DNA of 64,000 nt from Prochlorococcus sp. AG-459-E08 (GTDB lineage: Bacteria > Cyanobacteriota > Cyanobacteriia > PCC-6307 > Cyanobiaceae). Below, piece after piece: positions 43,124-53,837 of this stretch. Positions within the stretch are counted from its first letter, which is position 1; each line of letters opens with the position of its first letter. The stretch covers positions 1 to 64,000 of the forward strand of contig QCRB01000002.1 in assembly GCA_003209425.1 (NCBI GenBank), given 5' to 3'. The position numbers and the translations under genes are program-made. The notes below the pieces were generated by a model, which saw nothing but the letters and a program-made list of their open reading frames with translations, had not been told where the DNA came from and did no database searches.

Positions 43124-43385
43124 ATGGCACATAAAAAAGGAACAGGTTCTACAAGAAACGGAAGAGATTCAAATTCTAAAAGATTGGGCGTGAAAGCTTA
43201 TGGAGGAGAAAAAGTAACTGCTGGATCAATTTTAATTCGCCAAAGAGGTACATCCTTTTTTGCCAGGGATCAATGTTGGCAAAGGTAAAGATGATACTCT
43301 TTTTGCTCTCAAAGAAGGAACCGTAAGTTTCGAAAGCATTAAAAGAAATTTAAGAAATAGAAAAAGAGTTAATATAGTTATCTAA
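43124..43385 (+). CDS. rpmA: 50S ribosomal protein L27, interrupted by a +1 frameshift at a T6 run (43256-43261)
   Basis: Frame 1: [54 protein letters not shown] (stop 43286-43288). Removing one T restores ...[48 protein letters not shown] to 43385. Length 262 nt = 3n+1. Confidence 0.93.
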
Positions 43386-44118
43386 TTTTCTTATAAGCTC
43401 TTGTAGTTATAAGAATAGGATGAAATACTTCTAAAAAATTTGATTGAAGAGTCTCAAAAAACTTTTCAACAATTTTAATGTCGTCGATATGAAAAGGATA
43501 TTCATTTTTTTCTCCTTTGAAAAAATACCAATTAAATAAAGCAATAGAATTAGGATCCATAAACTCATTGAAAATCTCAATTTGAGAAGCTGGATCAGCA
43601 AGATGTTCCAAAACATCAAGGCAAACTATCGTATCAAATTTAGATATTTGTGTATCTTTAATTGTCTTGCAAAAAGTAAGTTTTTTATCGACTCCTAATT
43701 TCTTAGCCCTGTATTCAACAAAGTTTCTATTTGTCTCATTAATATCTACAAAAAAAACATGCTCAACTTTTGAAGACATAGCGTTAGCTAAGGCATGCGT
43801 TCCAATACCTCCTCCAAAATCTAAAACCAAATCTCTAGAAAATCTCTGCTGAAGTTTTAAAGTATCAGCGATGTAGTCCTTGCTTGTGATATGCCAAGCA
43901 GCTAAATCAGCTACATGCCGATCTCCAACTATTTCAGTATAAAAATCTGAAACATCATTCAAAGCATCTCCAGGATGTGAATTTGCTAAATTCATCTTTG
44001 CATTTGCAAGGAATCCATCTAAATCACATTCTCTAATAGATAAGTATTCCATTAAATGTGATTTCAAATTAAAAGCATTGTCTAAAAACTCTTTTACAAT
44101 AAATTTATTATTTTTCAA
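43378..44118 (-). CDS. class I SAM-dependent methyltransferase
   Basis: [41 protein letters not shown]. Confidence 0.85.
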   Translation of the reverse strand: MKNNKFIVKEFLDNAFNLKSHLMEYLSIRECDLDGFLANAKMNLANSHPGDALNDVSDFYTEIVGDRHVADLAAWHITSKDYIADTLKLQQRFSRDLVLDFGGGIGTHALANAMSSKVEHVFFVDINETNRNFVEYRAKKLGVDKKLTFCKTIKDTQISKFDTIVCLDVLEHLADPASQIEIFNEFMDPNSIALFNWYFFKGEKNEYPFHIDDIKIVEKFFETLQSNFLEVFHPILITTRAYKKIR

Positions 44119-44194
44119 TTTCTTTCTCTAAATTTCCGATACCAAAATCATAGGATGGTTATAAATCTTTCTCAAAGTATTCTTAATATTAAAA

Positions 44195-45112
44195 ATGGAA
44201 ACTAAAGATGGATTCTTAGTAATTAATAAAGATAAAGGATGTACTTCACATGATTGTGTTAAACAAATAAGAAAGTTACTTAATACGAAAAAGGTCGGTC
44301 ACACGGGAACTCTTGACCCAGAAGTTATAGGAACGTTACCAATCGCGATAGGTAGTGCAACAAGATTTATTCAATATCTCCCTCAGGGTAAAACTTACAT
44401 AGGACAAATTAAATTAGGGATAAGAACTAACACTGATGATATTCACGGAGAAATAATTAATCAAAAAAGTTGGCCTAAAATCAGTGATGAAAAATTAGAT
44501 AAATACTTAAATAGATTTAGAGGAATTATTAAACAAATTCCTCCGAAAGTATCTAGTGTGCACGTTAATGGTGAGAGAGCTTATAAGAAATCTTTCAGGA
44601 ATGAAGTTTTTGAATTAGCACCAAGAGAAGTAAAAATAGACGAACTTACTTTAATGAAATGGGACCAAATAAACGGAATCATAGAAATAAAAATCAATTG
44701 TTCATCTGGCACATACATAAGAGCAATTGCAAGAGATTTAGGAGAAATTCTTAATTCCGAGGGTTGCCTTCTACAACTAAAAAGAACTTCAGCTTGCGGA
44801 TTTGATGAACAAAATTCCATAAAAATATCTGATATGGAAAAAGAAACAAGAAATATTAAAAAATTTATTATTCCAACAATTTCTGCATTAAACCATATTC
44901 CAACATTGATCTTAAGAAACGTCGAAGAGATCAACTTTTGGCAAACTGGAAGAGCGATTCAATTTGATATTGATTCCTTTAATAAAAACAAACATTTTGA
45001 TTGTAAAAAACCCATAAAGGTAGTTGATAGAGACAAAACACTTCTCGGAATAGGATTCTTAAATGAGAATCAAACTAATATAAATCCAAAATTAGTCCTT
45101 AATGCAAAATAA
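44195..45112 (+). CDS. truB: tRNA pseudouridine synthase B
   Basis: [51 protein letters not shown]. Confidence 0.96.
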   Translation: METKDGFLVINKDKGCTSHDCVKQIRKLLNTKKVGHTGTLDPEVIGTLPIAIGSATRFIQYLPQGKTYIGQIKLGIRTNTDDIHGEIINQKSWPKISDEKLDKYLNRFRGIIKQIPPKVSSVHVNGERAYKKSFRNEVFELAPREVKIDELTLMKWDQINGIIEIKINCSSGTYIRAIARDLGEILNSEGCLLQLKRTSACGFDEQNSIKISDMEKETRNIKKFIIPTISALNHIPTLILRNVEEINFWQTGRAIQFDIDSFNKNKHFDCKKPIKVVDRDKTLLGIGFLNENQTNINPKLVLNAK

Positions 45113-45116
45113 TTAT

Positions 45117-46499
45117 TTATAAAAAATATTTTTTAAACGGTTTAATTTCAACACCCTTATAAAAATGCTTTAAAATCGCTTTTGCTTTTTCTCCCTTTTT
45201 AGCCATATATCTAGCACCCCATTGACTCATCCCCACACCATGACCAGATCCATATCCTGAAACTATTAGAATCTTTTCTAAAGATGATGAATTAAGAGAA
45301 TTTCTTGGGACTAATAATCTTTGACCTATGTTTATTAAAGATGAATTTTTAATTTTATTTAAGTCAACTATATCCTCAACACTAACTTCATATTGATCAG
45401 CAATGTCTATCAAGGTATCTCCCACTCGAACAATATGGGTAAGAGGTTTTTTTTCTAATGAATTTGTTAATAATAATTTAGGGTTCTCATTACTAGATTT
45501 AGTCTCATTATCTTCAATAAATTTAAATCTTACTAAAGTGCTTTTAAGGTTCATTCTTTTTCGCATATCAACTCCTGTAATTTGATAAGTTCCATAATCA
45601 CCAAGAATTCTTGCATTTTTTACTCGACCAGTATTAGTTACATTTAGAATTTCGATTTGTTTTATTTCTCCAATATTTGGAAATAGTTTTTGCAATTGAG
45701 AATTTGAAAACTTTTTATTCCATCGAAGTTTTGGATTGTTTTTGTCAAAGTCTTTAACGCTTGATAGATATGGATATTCATTTTTCCATACATCTTGGCT
45801 ATTTTCTGTCATACCAGCCGAACTACTATGAAATAAAGAATTAATTAATTTATTTTTATATATCAAAACTAATGCTCTTGTACTTTCTACTGCCCTTTTA
45901 GTTTTATAAGTCCTGGCCTCTAGTCCTATATAGACCTGATTCTTATTAGTCGAATCAATATCATATAGAGGATTTCTTTTTTGCTTCAAGGCATAAGTTC
46001 TTGATGCAATGGCTTGAGCTTTTAATGCCTCCAAAGGCCACTTAGCTGGCATTTCTGAACCAACAACACTACTAAGATACCTTTCAATCCCAAGAACATT
46101 TACAACCAATATTTCATTATCACGTATATAAATCTTTAATTTACCTGCATATCTTTTTTTTCCAACCCAAATACCTCTTCTATCAGAGGATTTCACTTCA
46201 AATTTTTCATTATTTTTCAAGTCATACAATTTCTGTTTATTCTTATCAAAAAATAAAGTTGTTTTATTACTATTTTTTTTTAAAGTTAAACCTTTAATTT
46301 TTTTACTTGAAAATCTTTGCCCTTTGATTGTTAATGGTATTGATCTATCTGACCGAATTCTAATATTTTTATCAGTTAGTATAAGGACTTTTATTATAGG
46401 TTCTGTTGAAGCTAAAACAGTCCGATTCTGAAAGAAACAAAAAGTTATTATGGTTATTAAACAGAATTTATGAGTTGTTTTTATAATTTTTAATATCAC
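45117..46499 (-). CDS. SpoIID/LytB-domain protein with a LysM domain
   Basis: YLSSVVGSEMPAKWPLEALKAQAIASRTYAL, LysM THIVRVGDTLIDIADQYEVSVEDIVDLN, GYGSGHGVGMSQWGARYMA. Confidence 0.9.
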   Translation of the reverse strand: MILKIIKTTHKFCLITIITFCFFQNRTVLASTEPIIKVLILTDKNIRIRSDRSIPLTIKGQRFSSKKIKGLTLKKNSNKTTLFFDKNKQKLYDLKNNEKFEVKSSDRRGIWVGKKRYAGKLKIYIRDNEILVVNVLGIERYLSSVVGSEMPAKWPLEALKAQAIASRTYALKQKRNPLYDIDSTNKNQVYIGLEARTYKTKRAVESTRALVLIYKNKLINSLFHSSSAGMTENSQDVWKNEYPYLSSVKDFDKNNPKLRWNKKFSNSQLQKLFPNIGEIKQIEILNVTNTGRVKNARILGDYGTYQITGVDMRKRMNLKSTLVRFKFIEDNETKSSNENPKLLLTNSLEKKPLTHIVRVGDTLIDIADQYEVSVEDIVDLNKIKNSSLINIGQRLLVPRNSLNSSSLEKILIVSGYGSGHGVGMSQWGARYMAKKGEKAKAILKHFYKGVEIKPFKKYFL

Positions 46500-46586
46500 T
46501 TTGTTTGAAAAACAAATTTTGAAATTGCCTTAGTTTCTTTAAAAGTTTAGATTTAATTTAGGTAAAAACCACCAATATTATTATAA

Positions 46587-47525
46587 GTGAACATCACATT
46601 CCTAGGAACAAGTTCTGGGGTGCCTACCTTAACGAGAAATGTTTCTTCCATAGCTCTTAAATTATCACAATCTTCAGAAGTTTGGCTTTTCGACTGCGGA
46701 GAAGGAACTCAGCATCAAATAATGAAAAGCAATATTAGATCTTCACAAATCAAGAAGATATTTATCACGCATATGCATGGAGACCATATTTATGGTTTGC
46801 CTGGACTTTTAGCTACATTAGGTTTATCAGGAAATAGTGAGGGTATTAAAATTTACGGTCCTTCAGGGTTGCGAAGTTTTATAAATTCAGCACTTAAAAG
46901 TAGTTTTTGCAAATTGTCTTTCCCATTACATTTTGTGGAAGTTGAAAATTTTGCATCAGAAAATAAAATTCTATTTGAAAACAATAAAATAAAAGTAAAT
47001 TGTGCATGCCTTAAACATAAAATACCTGCTTATGGTTATAGGGTTAGTGAAAAAGATAAGCCAGGTATATTTGATATCAAAAAAGCAGAGTCCCTAAAAA
47101 TAGCCCCTGGACCAATTTATTCAGAACTGCAACAAGGTAAAAAAGTCGTATTAGCTGATGGTAGAACATTCGATGGGAAAGAATTCTGTGGACCTCCTAG
47201 AGAGGGAGAAAGTTTTGTTTATTGCACAGATACAATCTTTAGCGAATCAGCTGTTGCACTATCAAAAAATGCTGACTTACTCGTACATGAATCGACTTTT
47301 TCGGAGGAGGATGAAAGCATGGCCTATGAAAAATTACATTCCACAACAATCATGGCTGCTAAAACAGCATTATTATCTAACACAAAAAAATTAATCATAA
47401 CTCATTTAAGTCCAAGATATACCAATAAAAATGCAATTAAGCCAAGCGATTTGCTCAAAGAGGCTCAAAAAGTTTTTCCAAATACTCAAATTGCAAAAGA
47501 TTTTCTAACTGCAGAAATAAAATAA
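46587..47525 (+). CDS. rnz: ribonuclease Z
   Basis: GTSSGVPTLTRNVSS, FITHMHGDHIYGLPGLL, HESTFSEEDE. Confidence 0.95.
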   Translation: MNITFLGTSSGVPTLTRNVSSIALKLSQSSEVWLFDCGEGTQHQIMKSNIRSSQIKKIFITHMHGDHIYGLPGLLATLGLSGNSEGIKIYGPSGLRSFINSALKSSFCKLSFPLHFVEVENFASENKILFENNKIKVNCACLKHKIPAYGYRVSEKDKPGIFDIKKAESLKIAPGPIYSELQQGKKVVLADGRTFDGKEFCGPPREGESFVYCTDTIFSESAVALSKNADLLVHESTFSEEDESMAYEKLHSTTIMAAKTALLSNTKKLIITHLSPRYTNKNAIKPSDLLKEAQKVFPNTQIAKDFLTAEIK

Positions 47526-47557
47526 ACTGCAACAGTTCGTGAGAAGAAGGGTCGCAA

Positions 47558-48160
47558 TTGACCAACCCATGGAATAATAGTCATAGGTTTTCTATATTGA
47601 TGTTGATCGAAATGGTTTCTATTTTTTCATCACTACATAAGTCTTTTAAAAGACTATTTATTTTTCTTCCATTAATTATTGGTTTACTTATTAATCCAAT
47701 CTCTACAAACGCACTCTATCCTAGTGATCCTTCATCAGTTGACGTTCTAAAAGATGATCTTCACGGTGCCGACCTTCATAATACTGAATATGTTAAATAT
47801 GATTTATCTAATCAAGATTTAGGAGAGGCTAATCTTCAAGGCGCATATATGAGTGTAACAACTGCAAAAAACTCTAGTTTCAAAGGTGCTAATATGACTG
47901 ACCTCATTGCATATGCAACACGCTTTGATAATGCTGATTTTACAGATGCTAATCTTACCAATGGTGAGCTAATGAAAAGTGTTTTTGACGGAGCAATTAT
48001 TGATGGAGCAGACTTTACTGATGCAAATCTTGATCTTTCACAAAGAAAATCATTATGTGAAAGAGCTAGTGGAACGAACTCACAAACTGGAGTTAATACA
48101 ATTGATAGTCTTGAATGCACTGGCTTAAAAGGTTACATGCCTCCAAAACCAAAAGCATAA
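47558..48160 (+). CDS. pentapeptide-repeat protein, probably exported or lumenal
   Basis: N-terminal hydrophobic segment then pentapeptide repeats (LHGADLHNTEYVKYDLSNQDLGEANLQGAYM ... NADFTDANLTNGELM). Confidence 0.85.
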   Translation: MTNPWNNSHRFSILMLIEMVSIFSSLHKSFKRLFIFLPLIIGLLINPISTNALYPSDPSSVDVLKDDLHGADLHNTEYVKYDLSNQDLGEANLQGAYMSVTTAKNSSFKGANMTDLIAYATRFDNADFTDANLTNGELMKSVFDGAIIDGADFTDANLDLSQRKSLCERASGTNSQTGVNTIDSLECTGLKGYMPPKPKA

Positions 48161-48178
48161 TATTTAAAGCTAACTAAC

Positions 48179-48538
48179 TTAAGAAGGGAATATATTACCA
48201 GGCTCTTTTGAGCCTGGTTTTTTGCTGTACCACCATTCTTGTATATCAGAAGAAAATTTCTTTGAAAAAAGAGTTATGACTGTCTCAACAGGTTTTGATC
48301 CAGGTTCCAAAATCTTTACTGAGTAAGATGGGCATTTTCTTGAAGCCATATCGGCAACGAACCTAGAACCTATTCTTCTCCAACTAGGCTCCTTACTTCT
48401 CCAAGCAAGCCTTGAGCAGGGCCAAGGTAACTCTTCTCTATCATAAAGTCTGCAACATGGTCCAATTACCTTATAACTGTACTGACCTCCATAGCTTGAT
48501 TGAACACTGCCAGCTTTGAAAAATTCAAATTTATCCAT
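48179..48538 (-). CDS. conserved cyanobacterial hypothetical protein
   Basis: MDKFEFFKAGSVQSSYGGQYSYKVIGPCCRLYDREELPWPCSRLAWRSKEPSWRRIG; non-AT-biased residue composition. Confidence 0.75.
   Translation of the reverse strand: MDKFEFFKAGSVQSSYGGQYSYKVIGPCCRLYDREELPWPCSRLAWRSKEPSWRRIGSRFVADMASRKCPSYSVKILEPGSKPVETVITLFSKKFSSDIQEWWYSKKPGSKEPGNIFPS
48197..48223 (+). terminator. Rho-independent terminator of the pentapeptide-repeat gene
   Basis: CCAGGCTC-TTTT-GAGCCTGG-TTTTTT, 37 nt after the stop codon at 48160. Confidence 0.85.
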
Positions 48539-48542
48539 TTAC

Positions 48543-48577
48543 AAAAAAAAAAAAAGCCACCTTCATTAGAGGGTGGC
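48543..48577 (-). terminator. Rho-independent terminator of petF
   Basis: Minus strand GCCACCCTCTAATGAAGGTGGC followed by a T tract of about 13; 46 nt past the petF stop. Confidence 0.85.
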
Positions 48578-48622
48578 AGAGAAATAATGAATAATCAACT
48601 AAGAAAAGTTATTTTTTTATAA

Positions 48623-48922
48623 TTAATACAATTCTTCCTCAGCATGTGTTGTAATTGTCACATCAGATGTCGGATAAGCAACGCATGTAAGGACAAAACC
48701 AGCTTCTAATTGGTCATCATCCAAGAAACTTTGATCTGATTGATCAACACTACCTGAAGTAACTTTTCCAGCACATGTTGAACATGCTCCAGCTCTGCAG
48801 GAATAAGGAAGGTCAATTCCTTGTTCTTCAGCTGCATCGAGGATGTACTGATCATCAGGTACTTCAATAGTTGAATTGAGATCTTCACCCTCGTTGATGA
48901 GTGTAACTTTGTAAGAAGCCAT
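48623..48922 (-). CDS. petF: 2Fe-2S ferredoxin
   Basis: [17 protein letters not shown]...[11 protein letters not shown] plant-type ferredoxin signature. Confidence 0.97.
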   Translation of the reverse strand: MASYKVTLINEGEDLNSTIEVPDDQYILDAAEEQGIDLPYSCRAGACSTCAGKVTSGSVDQSDQSFLDDDQLEAGFVLTCVAYPTSDVTITTHAEEELY

Positions 48923-49056
48923 TTAAATAAAAAATTGTTGGTAATTAATACCTATCAAATACATTTTTAACATCGATTGAGTCGATATGTGAGATATTGA
49001 AGTAAAAAATGAAACAATAAAATGTATTAAAGAGTATCCATAAGAAAAACTTATAC

Positions 49057-49968
49057 TTAGGTTTGATTGCTGGTTTTTTTCGCAGAAATGCATACCCAAT
49101 CTTTTCTAGTTGATAAATCCAAGAATTTCAAGTCATTCTGAATTAATATTTTGATAATTTCATCTTTTTGTGAATTCAGAATTCCACTGAAAATTACTTC
49201 CCCATTGTTTCTCAAGCAATTATAAATATTTGGAATCATTTCTTTTATTACTTCAGCAAGGATATTGCATAAAACCAAATCAAATTGTTTGAGTTGATTT
49301 TTTAAAAATACCTCATTAAAGGATCCCAAATATGTATTTAAGTTTTTTAAATTACCGAAATTTAGTTGAAAATTAGAATTAGTTGAATTTATAGCTAAAT
49401 AATCATTATCCACTGCAGAAACTTTCCTAGCGCCAAGCAATCTTGCGGCGACACTCAAAATTCCGCTACCACTTCCAATATCTAATACTTTTTTATTAGA
49501 AAATAAAATATTCTCCATTTTTTCCAAACAAAGATAAGTCGAAGGGTGACTTCCTGTACCAAAGGCTGCTCCAGGATCAATTTTTATGATTTGTTTATCT
49601 TTGAATTTTTCATCTAGATTTATCCAACAAGGCAATATTAAAAAATTATGACCTATTAATTCAGGCGCCCAATATTTCTTCCAGCTTTTCAACCAATCTT
49701 CTTCTTTGATTATACTCCAGTCAAAAAATTGATTCTGAGGTTCATTAATGTTTAGAAGTTTGCTAATTATTTTTTCAAAACTACTTCTAGAACTTTTAGT
49801 CCAATCATCAATTGGAAGCCATATATTCACTTCTTTTTTATTTTCATTTTTAATTAAATATTCAAATGAAAAACTTAAAATTCCAAGCTCATTTAATTTC
49901 CAAATAATAATTTCTTCTGAATCACTTTCTATCAGAAAAGTTACTTTATACCAATCTTTAATTGCCAT
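49057..49968 (-). CDS. prmA: ribosomal protein L11 methyltransferase
   Basis: [41 protein letters not shown]. Confidence 0.95.
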   Translation of the reverse strand: MAIKDWYKVTFLIESDSEEIIIWKLNELGILSFSFEYLIKNENKKEVNIWLPIDDWTKSSRSSFEKIISKLLNINEPQNQFFDWSIIKEEDWLKSWKKYWAPELIGHNFLILPCWINLDEKFKDKQIIKIDPGAAFGTGSHPSTYLCLEKMENILFSNKKVLDIGSGSGILSVAARLLGARKVSAVDNDYLAINSTNSNFQLNFGNLKNLNTYLGSFNEVFLKNQLKQFDLVLCNILAEVIKEMIPNIYNCLRNNGEVIFSGILNSQKDEIIKILIQNDLKFLDLSTRKDWVCISAKKTSNQT

Positions 49969-49985
49969 TGTATAGATTAAGCCTT

Positions 49986-51572
49986 TTATAAAGTAACTGG
50001 ATTAGCGCTGGTAATTCCCTCTACTTCAATAATGGTATCAAGCAACTTATTAGGTATTGGATCATCAATACTTAGAACCATAACAGCTTCCCCTCTAACA
50101 ATTTTGCGCCCAACTTGCATTGATGCAATATTTACATTGTTGCTACCTAATAAAGACCCCAGCTTGCCAATAATACCAGGCATATCTCTGTGCCTAGTAA
50201 CCAACATATATCTGCTTGGCGATACGTTAACTGGGTATTGATCAATACTAATAATTCTTAATTCCCCATCAGCAAAAATGCTTCCTGCTACGCTATGCTC
50301 TCCATTATCTCCATAAGTGGTTAACTGAAGTGAACCACTAGCAAATTCAGGTCTTGCCTCATCTTTATTCTCGAACACTGAAATTCCTCTTGAATCTGCT
50401 TCTAGCGAAGCATTCACATAATTGATCCTATCTCCCAAAGCTTTACTTAAGAGGCCCTTGAGACTAGCTATAATTAACGGCTGGGAAGGATGTTGAACAA
50501 ATTCGCCTTGAAGCTTCACCTCTAGTTTTTGAATCTTTCCACCTGAAAGCTGGCTTATAAGCAGACCCATTGTTTCAGCCAACTGCAAATGAGGTTTTAG
50601 ACTATCCATGATATCTGGGGCCAAACCTGGAATATTTACTGCAGTTCTAGCAGATAAACCAAGCAAGACATCTCTGATTTGTTCTGCAACATCAACAGCT
50701 ACATTTTCTTGTGCTTCCCGAGTAGATGCTCCTAAATGTGGGGTAAGAATAAGATTCTTTTCTACCTTCAAAAGTGGTGAATTAGATTCCAAAGGTTCTT
50801 TAGAAAAGACATCTATTGCTGCGCCTGCAATCAATGATTTATTTAAAGCTTCTGCCAATGCTTCTTCGTCAATCAAGCCTCCTCGAGCACAATTAATTAA
50901 TTTTGCGCTATCTTTCATACTTTTAAGCACCTCTATATTTACTAAATTCTCAGTCTCTGGTGTACGAGGCAAATGCAAAGTTACATAATCGGATTCTTGG
51001 AATAAATCCTGTAGTTCAGATAGTTTAACTTGTATTTGTTGAGCTCTTTCAGTTGAAACAAAGGGATCATATCCGTAAACTTCCATTCCTAATGCATTAG
51101 CAACTTTAGCAACATGAGCACCAATTTTCCCTAAACCTACAACACCTAATTTTTTCTTATAAAGCTCATTCCCAACAAATTTCTTTCTTTCCCATTTACC
51201 TGACAAAGTACTACTATTAGCAACTGGAATATGTCTAGATAAAGCCAACATCATAGCTATAGTATGTTCAGCAGCAGCTATTGTGTTACCTCCTGGAGAA
51301 TTGACAACAAGAACCCCTTTTTGCGTAGCAGCCTTAACATCTACATTATCGACTCCAACTCCTGCTCTTCCAATAATTCTCAGTTTACTTGAAGAGTTAA
51401 TAATTTCTTCAGTCACTTGAGTACCAGAGCGAATCATTAAAGCATCATAATCTTTAATAATGGAAGCCAACTGAGAGTCTGAGATTCCTATCTTCTGATC
51501 AACCTGAGCAACTTTTGAAAGAATATCGATTCCTGTTTGATCAATTGGATCTGTTATTAGAACTTTTGTCAT
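49986..51572 (-). CDS. serA: D-3-phosphoglycerate dehydrogenase
   Basis: [40 protein letters not shown]-terminal ACT domain ([19 protein letters not shown]). Confidence 0.96.
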   Translation of the reverse strand: MTKVLITDPIDQTGIDILSKVAQVDQKIGISDSQLASIIKDYDALMIRSGTQVTEEIINSSSKLRIIGRAGVGVDNVDVKAATQKGVLVVNSPGGNTIAAAEHTIAMMLALSRHIPVANSSTLSGKWERKKFVGNELYKKKLGVVGLGKIGAHVAKVANALGMEVYGYDPFVSTERAQQIQVKLSELQDLFQESDYVTLHLPRTPETENLVNIEVLKSMKDSAKLINCARGGLIDEEALAEALNKSLIAGAAIDVFSKEPLESNSPLLKVEKNLILTPHLGASTREAQENVAVDVAEQIRDVLLGLSARTAVNIPGLAPDIMDSLKPHLQLAETMGLLISQLSGGKIQKLEVKLQGEFVQHPSQPLIIASLKGLLSKALGDRINYVNASLEADSRGISVFENKDEARPEFASGSLQLTTYGDNGEHSVAGSIFADGELRIISIDQYPVNVSPSRYMLVTRHRDMPGIIGKLGSLLGSNNVNIASMQVGRKIVRGEAVMVLSIDDPIPNKLLDTIIEVEGITSANPVTL

Positions 51573-51671
51573 TTAAGATTGGTTCTTTAATCTTTTACTT
51601 TAACTTAATCTATAGTGTATGTATCTTATTTTATTAATTTGAATAACACACAAACAGTTGAGGATTGAATT

Positions 51672-52238
51672 TTGACAAAAAGTATTGTGATATTTGAAGA
51701 CATCGATAAATGTGTCCAGCTATTTGATGTTTTCAAAGAAAAATCAGTAATGCTCTCTGAAGCTATTTTAATCCCACCAATAAGTGAGAAAATATCATCA
51801 GACGAAACAGAATTGCTAAATGCGAAAGCAAATATCTTATTCAAATCTCAAAATTTTGAAGATATAAGAATCTTAAATCCTAAACTTGATAGAAAAATTA
51901 GACAAAACGAAATGAGTAGATGGCTAATGCCATTTGGTTTTATAGCTGGAATAGCATTTTCTAATATGACAAATTTATCTACTTTCAGCTTTCTCGGTTT
52001 AAATAACATCGGGGACTCATTAATTGGAGGTCTTTTAGGAATGGGTTCAGGATATTTAGGAAGCATTGTTTCTTCTGCAAGTATCAACATCAATAGAAAT
52101 AAAGAGTTGAGATCAATTATTGATTTCAATAAAGAGGGTAAATGGCTTGTTTTACTTGAAAATCAAATTGGAACTGAAATACCTTGGGCTTTGATAAAAC
52201 AATCAGAAGCAAAAGATATAATTTTTTTAGAAGGCTAA
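51672..52238 (+). CDS. conserved cyanobacterial hypothetical membrane protein
   Basis: TTG start; hydrophobic centre with Gly-rich TMs (WLMPFGFIAGIAFSNM, IGDSLIGGLLGMGSGYLGS). Confidence 0.7.
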   Translation: MTKSIVIFEDIDKCVQLFDVFKEKSVMLSEAILIPPISEKISSDETELLNAKANILFKSQNFEDIRILNPKLDRKIRQNEMSRWLMPFGFIAGIAFSNMTNLSTFSFLGLNNIGDSLIGGLLGMGSGYLGSIVSSASININRNKELRSIIDFNKEGKWLVLLENQIGTEIPWALIKQSEAKDIIFLEG

Positions 52239-53030
52239 ATGATTGATTTAAAAGGAATCTTAATAAATTCAAACTACAAAAAAGAAACTGAAGAATTAAT
52301 AAATTTTGCTAACTTAGCTTACAAACACTGGGAAACTTATTGGACTGGATTTAATTCAACTTATGTTTGCGAAGAGATTTTAAAAGATTTTGAAAATTTA
52401 AATGATTTCAAATTTTTTATTTTTGGAGGATTCTCCTCTTCCCAAAGATCCAGAATAGCTTGCTTTAGAGGAGATAATATTCCTGAAGAGGATGTGCTAA
52501 AAAGTAATTTTCCGGCTCAAGGGATAAAAATTTATGGCAATTTTTTATTTGATAATGCTTCACAAGATGACTTTAGATCTCTCTTAATTGAAAATGGAGT
52601 AGATGAAATAAAAGTAGGAGATATATGGACTATTGGCGATAGGGGGGCACAAGGGATAATTGATAATGTAGATATTGAGCATCTAGATGAAAAGATTTTT
52701 TATTTGAGAGACGTAAAAGTAAAAATTAATTTAGTTGGTATGGATGAATTACAAATACCTTCAGGAAGAATAAAAAAACTTGTTAATACAGTAGAAGCTT
52801 CAACAAGATTAGACGCTATAGCTTCAGCAGGTTTTAGGATATCAAGAACCAAAATTATTGAAAGGATAGAGAATGGAATGCTCAGATTAAATGGGAGCAA
52901 AGTTAATAAGCCAACTATTAATCTAAAAATAGGCGACAAGCTAGAACTTGAAAATAAAGGATTTATCGAAATTCTAAATTTAGAAATCACCAAAAGAGAA
53001 AGATGGAAAGTTAAATTACTTAGAAAATGA
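52239..53030 (+). CDS. YlmH-like RNA-binding S4-domain protein (photosystem II S4 domain family)
   Basis: C-terminal S4 domain STRLDAIASAGFRISRTKIIERIENGMLRLNGSKVNKPTINLKIGDKLEL. Confidence 0.85.
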   Translation: MIDLKGILINSNYKKETEELINFANLAYKHWETYWTGFNSTYVCEEILKDFENLNDFKFFIFGGFSSSQRSRIACFRGDNIPEEDVLKSNFPAQGIKIYGNFLFDNASQDDFRSLLIENGVDEIKVGDIWTIGDRGAQGIIDNVDIEHLDEKIFYLRDVKVKINLVGMDELQIPSGRIKKLVNTVEASTRLDAIASAGFRISRTKIIERIENGMLRLNGSKVNKPTINLKIGDKLELENKGFIEILNLEITKRERWKVKLLRK

Positions 53031-53079
53031 AACTTAACCTGCTATTTTCTTATAAGGGGGATTTTAAATTCTTCATTTT

Positions 53080-53151
53080 GGGCGATTAGCTCAGTGGTAG
53101 AGCACTACCTCGACACGGTAGTGGCCACTGGTTCGAATCCAGTATCGCCCA
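53080..53151 (+). tRNA. trnV: tRNA-Val (GAC)
   Basis: Acceptor GGGCGAT/ATCGCCC, D-arm GCTC..GAGC, anticodon arm CTACC-TCGACAC-GGTAG, T-arm ACTGG-TTCGAAT-CCAGT; discriminator A. Confidence 0.93.
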
Positions 53152-53219
53152 TTCAAACTTTTGACGACCTAGCTTGTATCCACAGAAAATAATTTCATTT
53201 TTTAGATTATTAAAAAAAG

Positions 53220-53837
53220 ATGAAACTTAATCAAATAATTAATCTTCATAAAGGGCTCACAGCATTTGTAGTGTTAGGTCTTATGATTTTTTTTGATAAT
53301 TTTACGATCGCTCCTTACGTTTATTTAGCTCTACATGGTACTTATGGATTACTTTGGCTTCTAAAAGAAAAGATATTCCCGGATCCTTATTTTAAAGAAA
53401 AAATCAACTTTTTAACTTCAGTTACTGGTTTTATTTTCCTTGGAAGTTACTGGGTAGCTCCCTACATTCTTATCTCATCTCAGAAATCTGTTCCAAATAT
53501 CGTAATAGCTGCATCTGTATCTATAAATATAATTGGTGTGTTTCTACACTTTGCTAGTGATGCCCAAAAATATTTTTCTCTTAAATTAAAAAAAGATCTA
53601 ATTAAAGAAGGATTTTTCAAAAATATAAGGAATACAAATTATCTAGGAGAAATACTAATTTATCTATCATTTGCCATACTTTCAATGAGTATCATACCAT
53701 TAGTAATTCTTGCAATATTTTTCTCTATAGTTTTTCTACCAAGAATGATAAAAAAAGATAAATCGCTCTCAAAATATGATTCATTTGAAGAATACAAAAA
53801 GAAAAGTGGTCTTATATTGCCTAAATTAAATGCCTGA
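53220..53837 (+). CDS. polytopic membrane methyltransferase/reductase-like protein (isoprenylcysteine carboxyl methyltransferase/DUF1295-like)
   Basis: Multiple TM; C-terminal LIKEGFFKNIRNTNYLGEILIYLSFAIL motif. Confidence 0.65.
   Translation: MKLNQIINLHKGLTAFVVLGLMIFFDNFTIAPYVYLALHGTYGLLWLLKEKIFPDPYFKEKINFLTSVTGFIFLGSYWVAPYILISSQKSVPNIVIAASVSINIIGVFLHFASDAQKYFSLKLKKDLIKEGFFKNIRNTNYLGEILIYLSFAILSMSIIPLVILAIFFSIVFLPRMIKKDKSLSKYDSFEEYKKKSGLILPKLNA

Noticed and set aside
50608-50988. 126-aa plus-strand ORF
   Set aside because: Antisense shadow inside serA.
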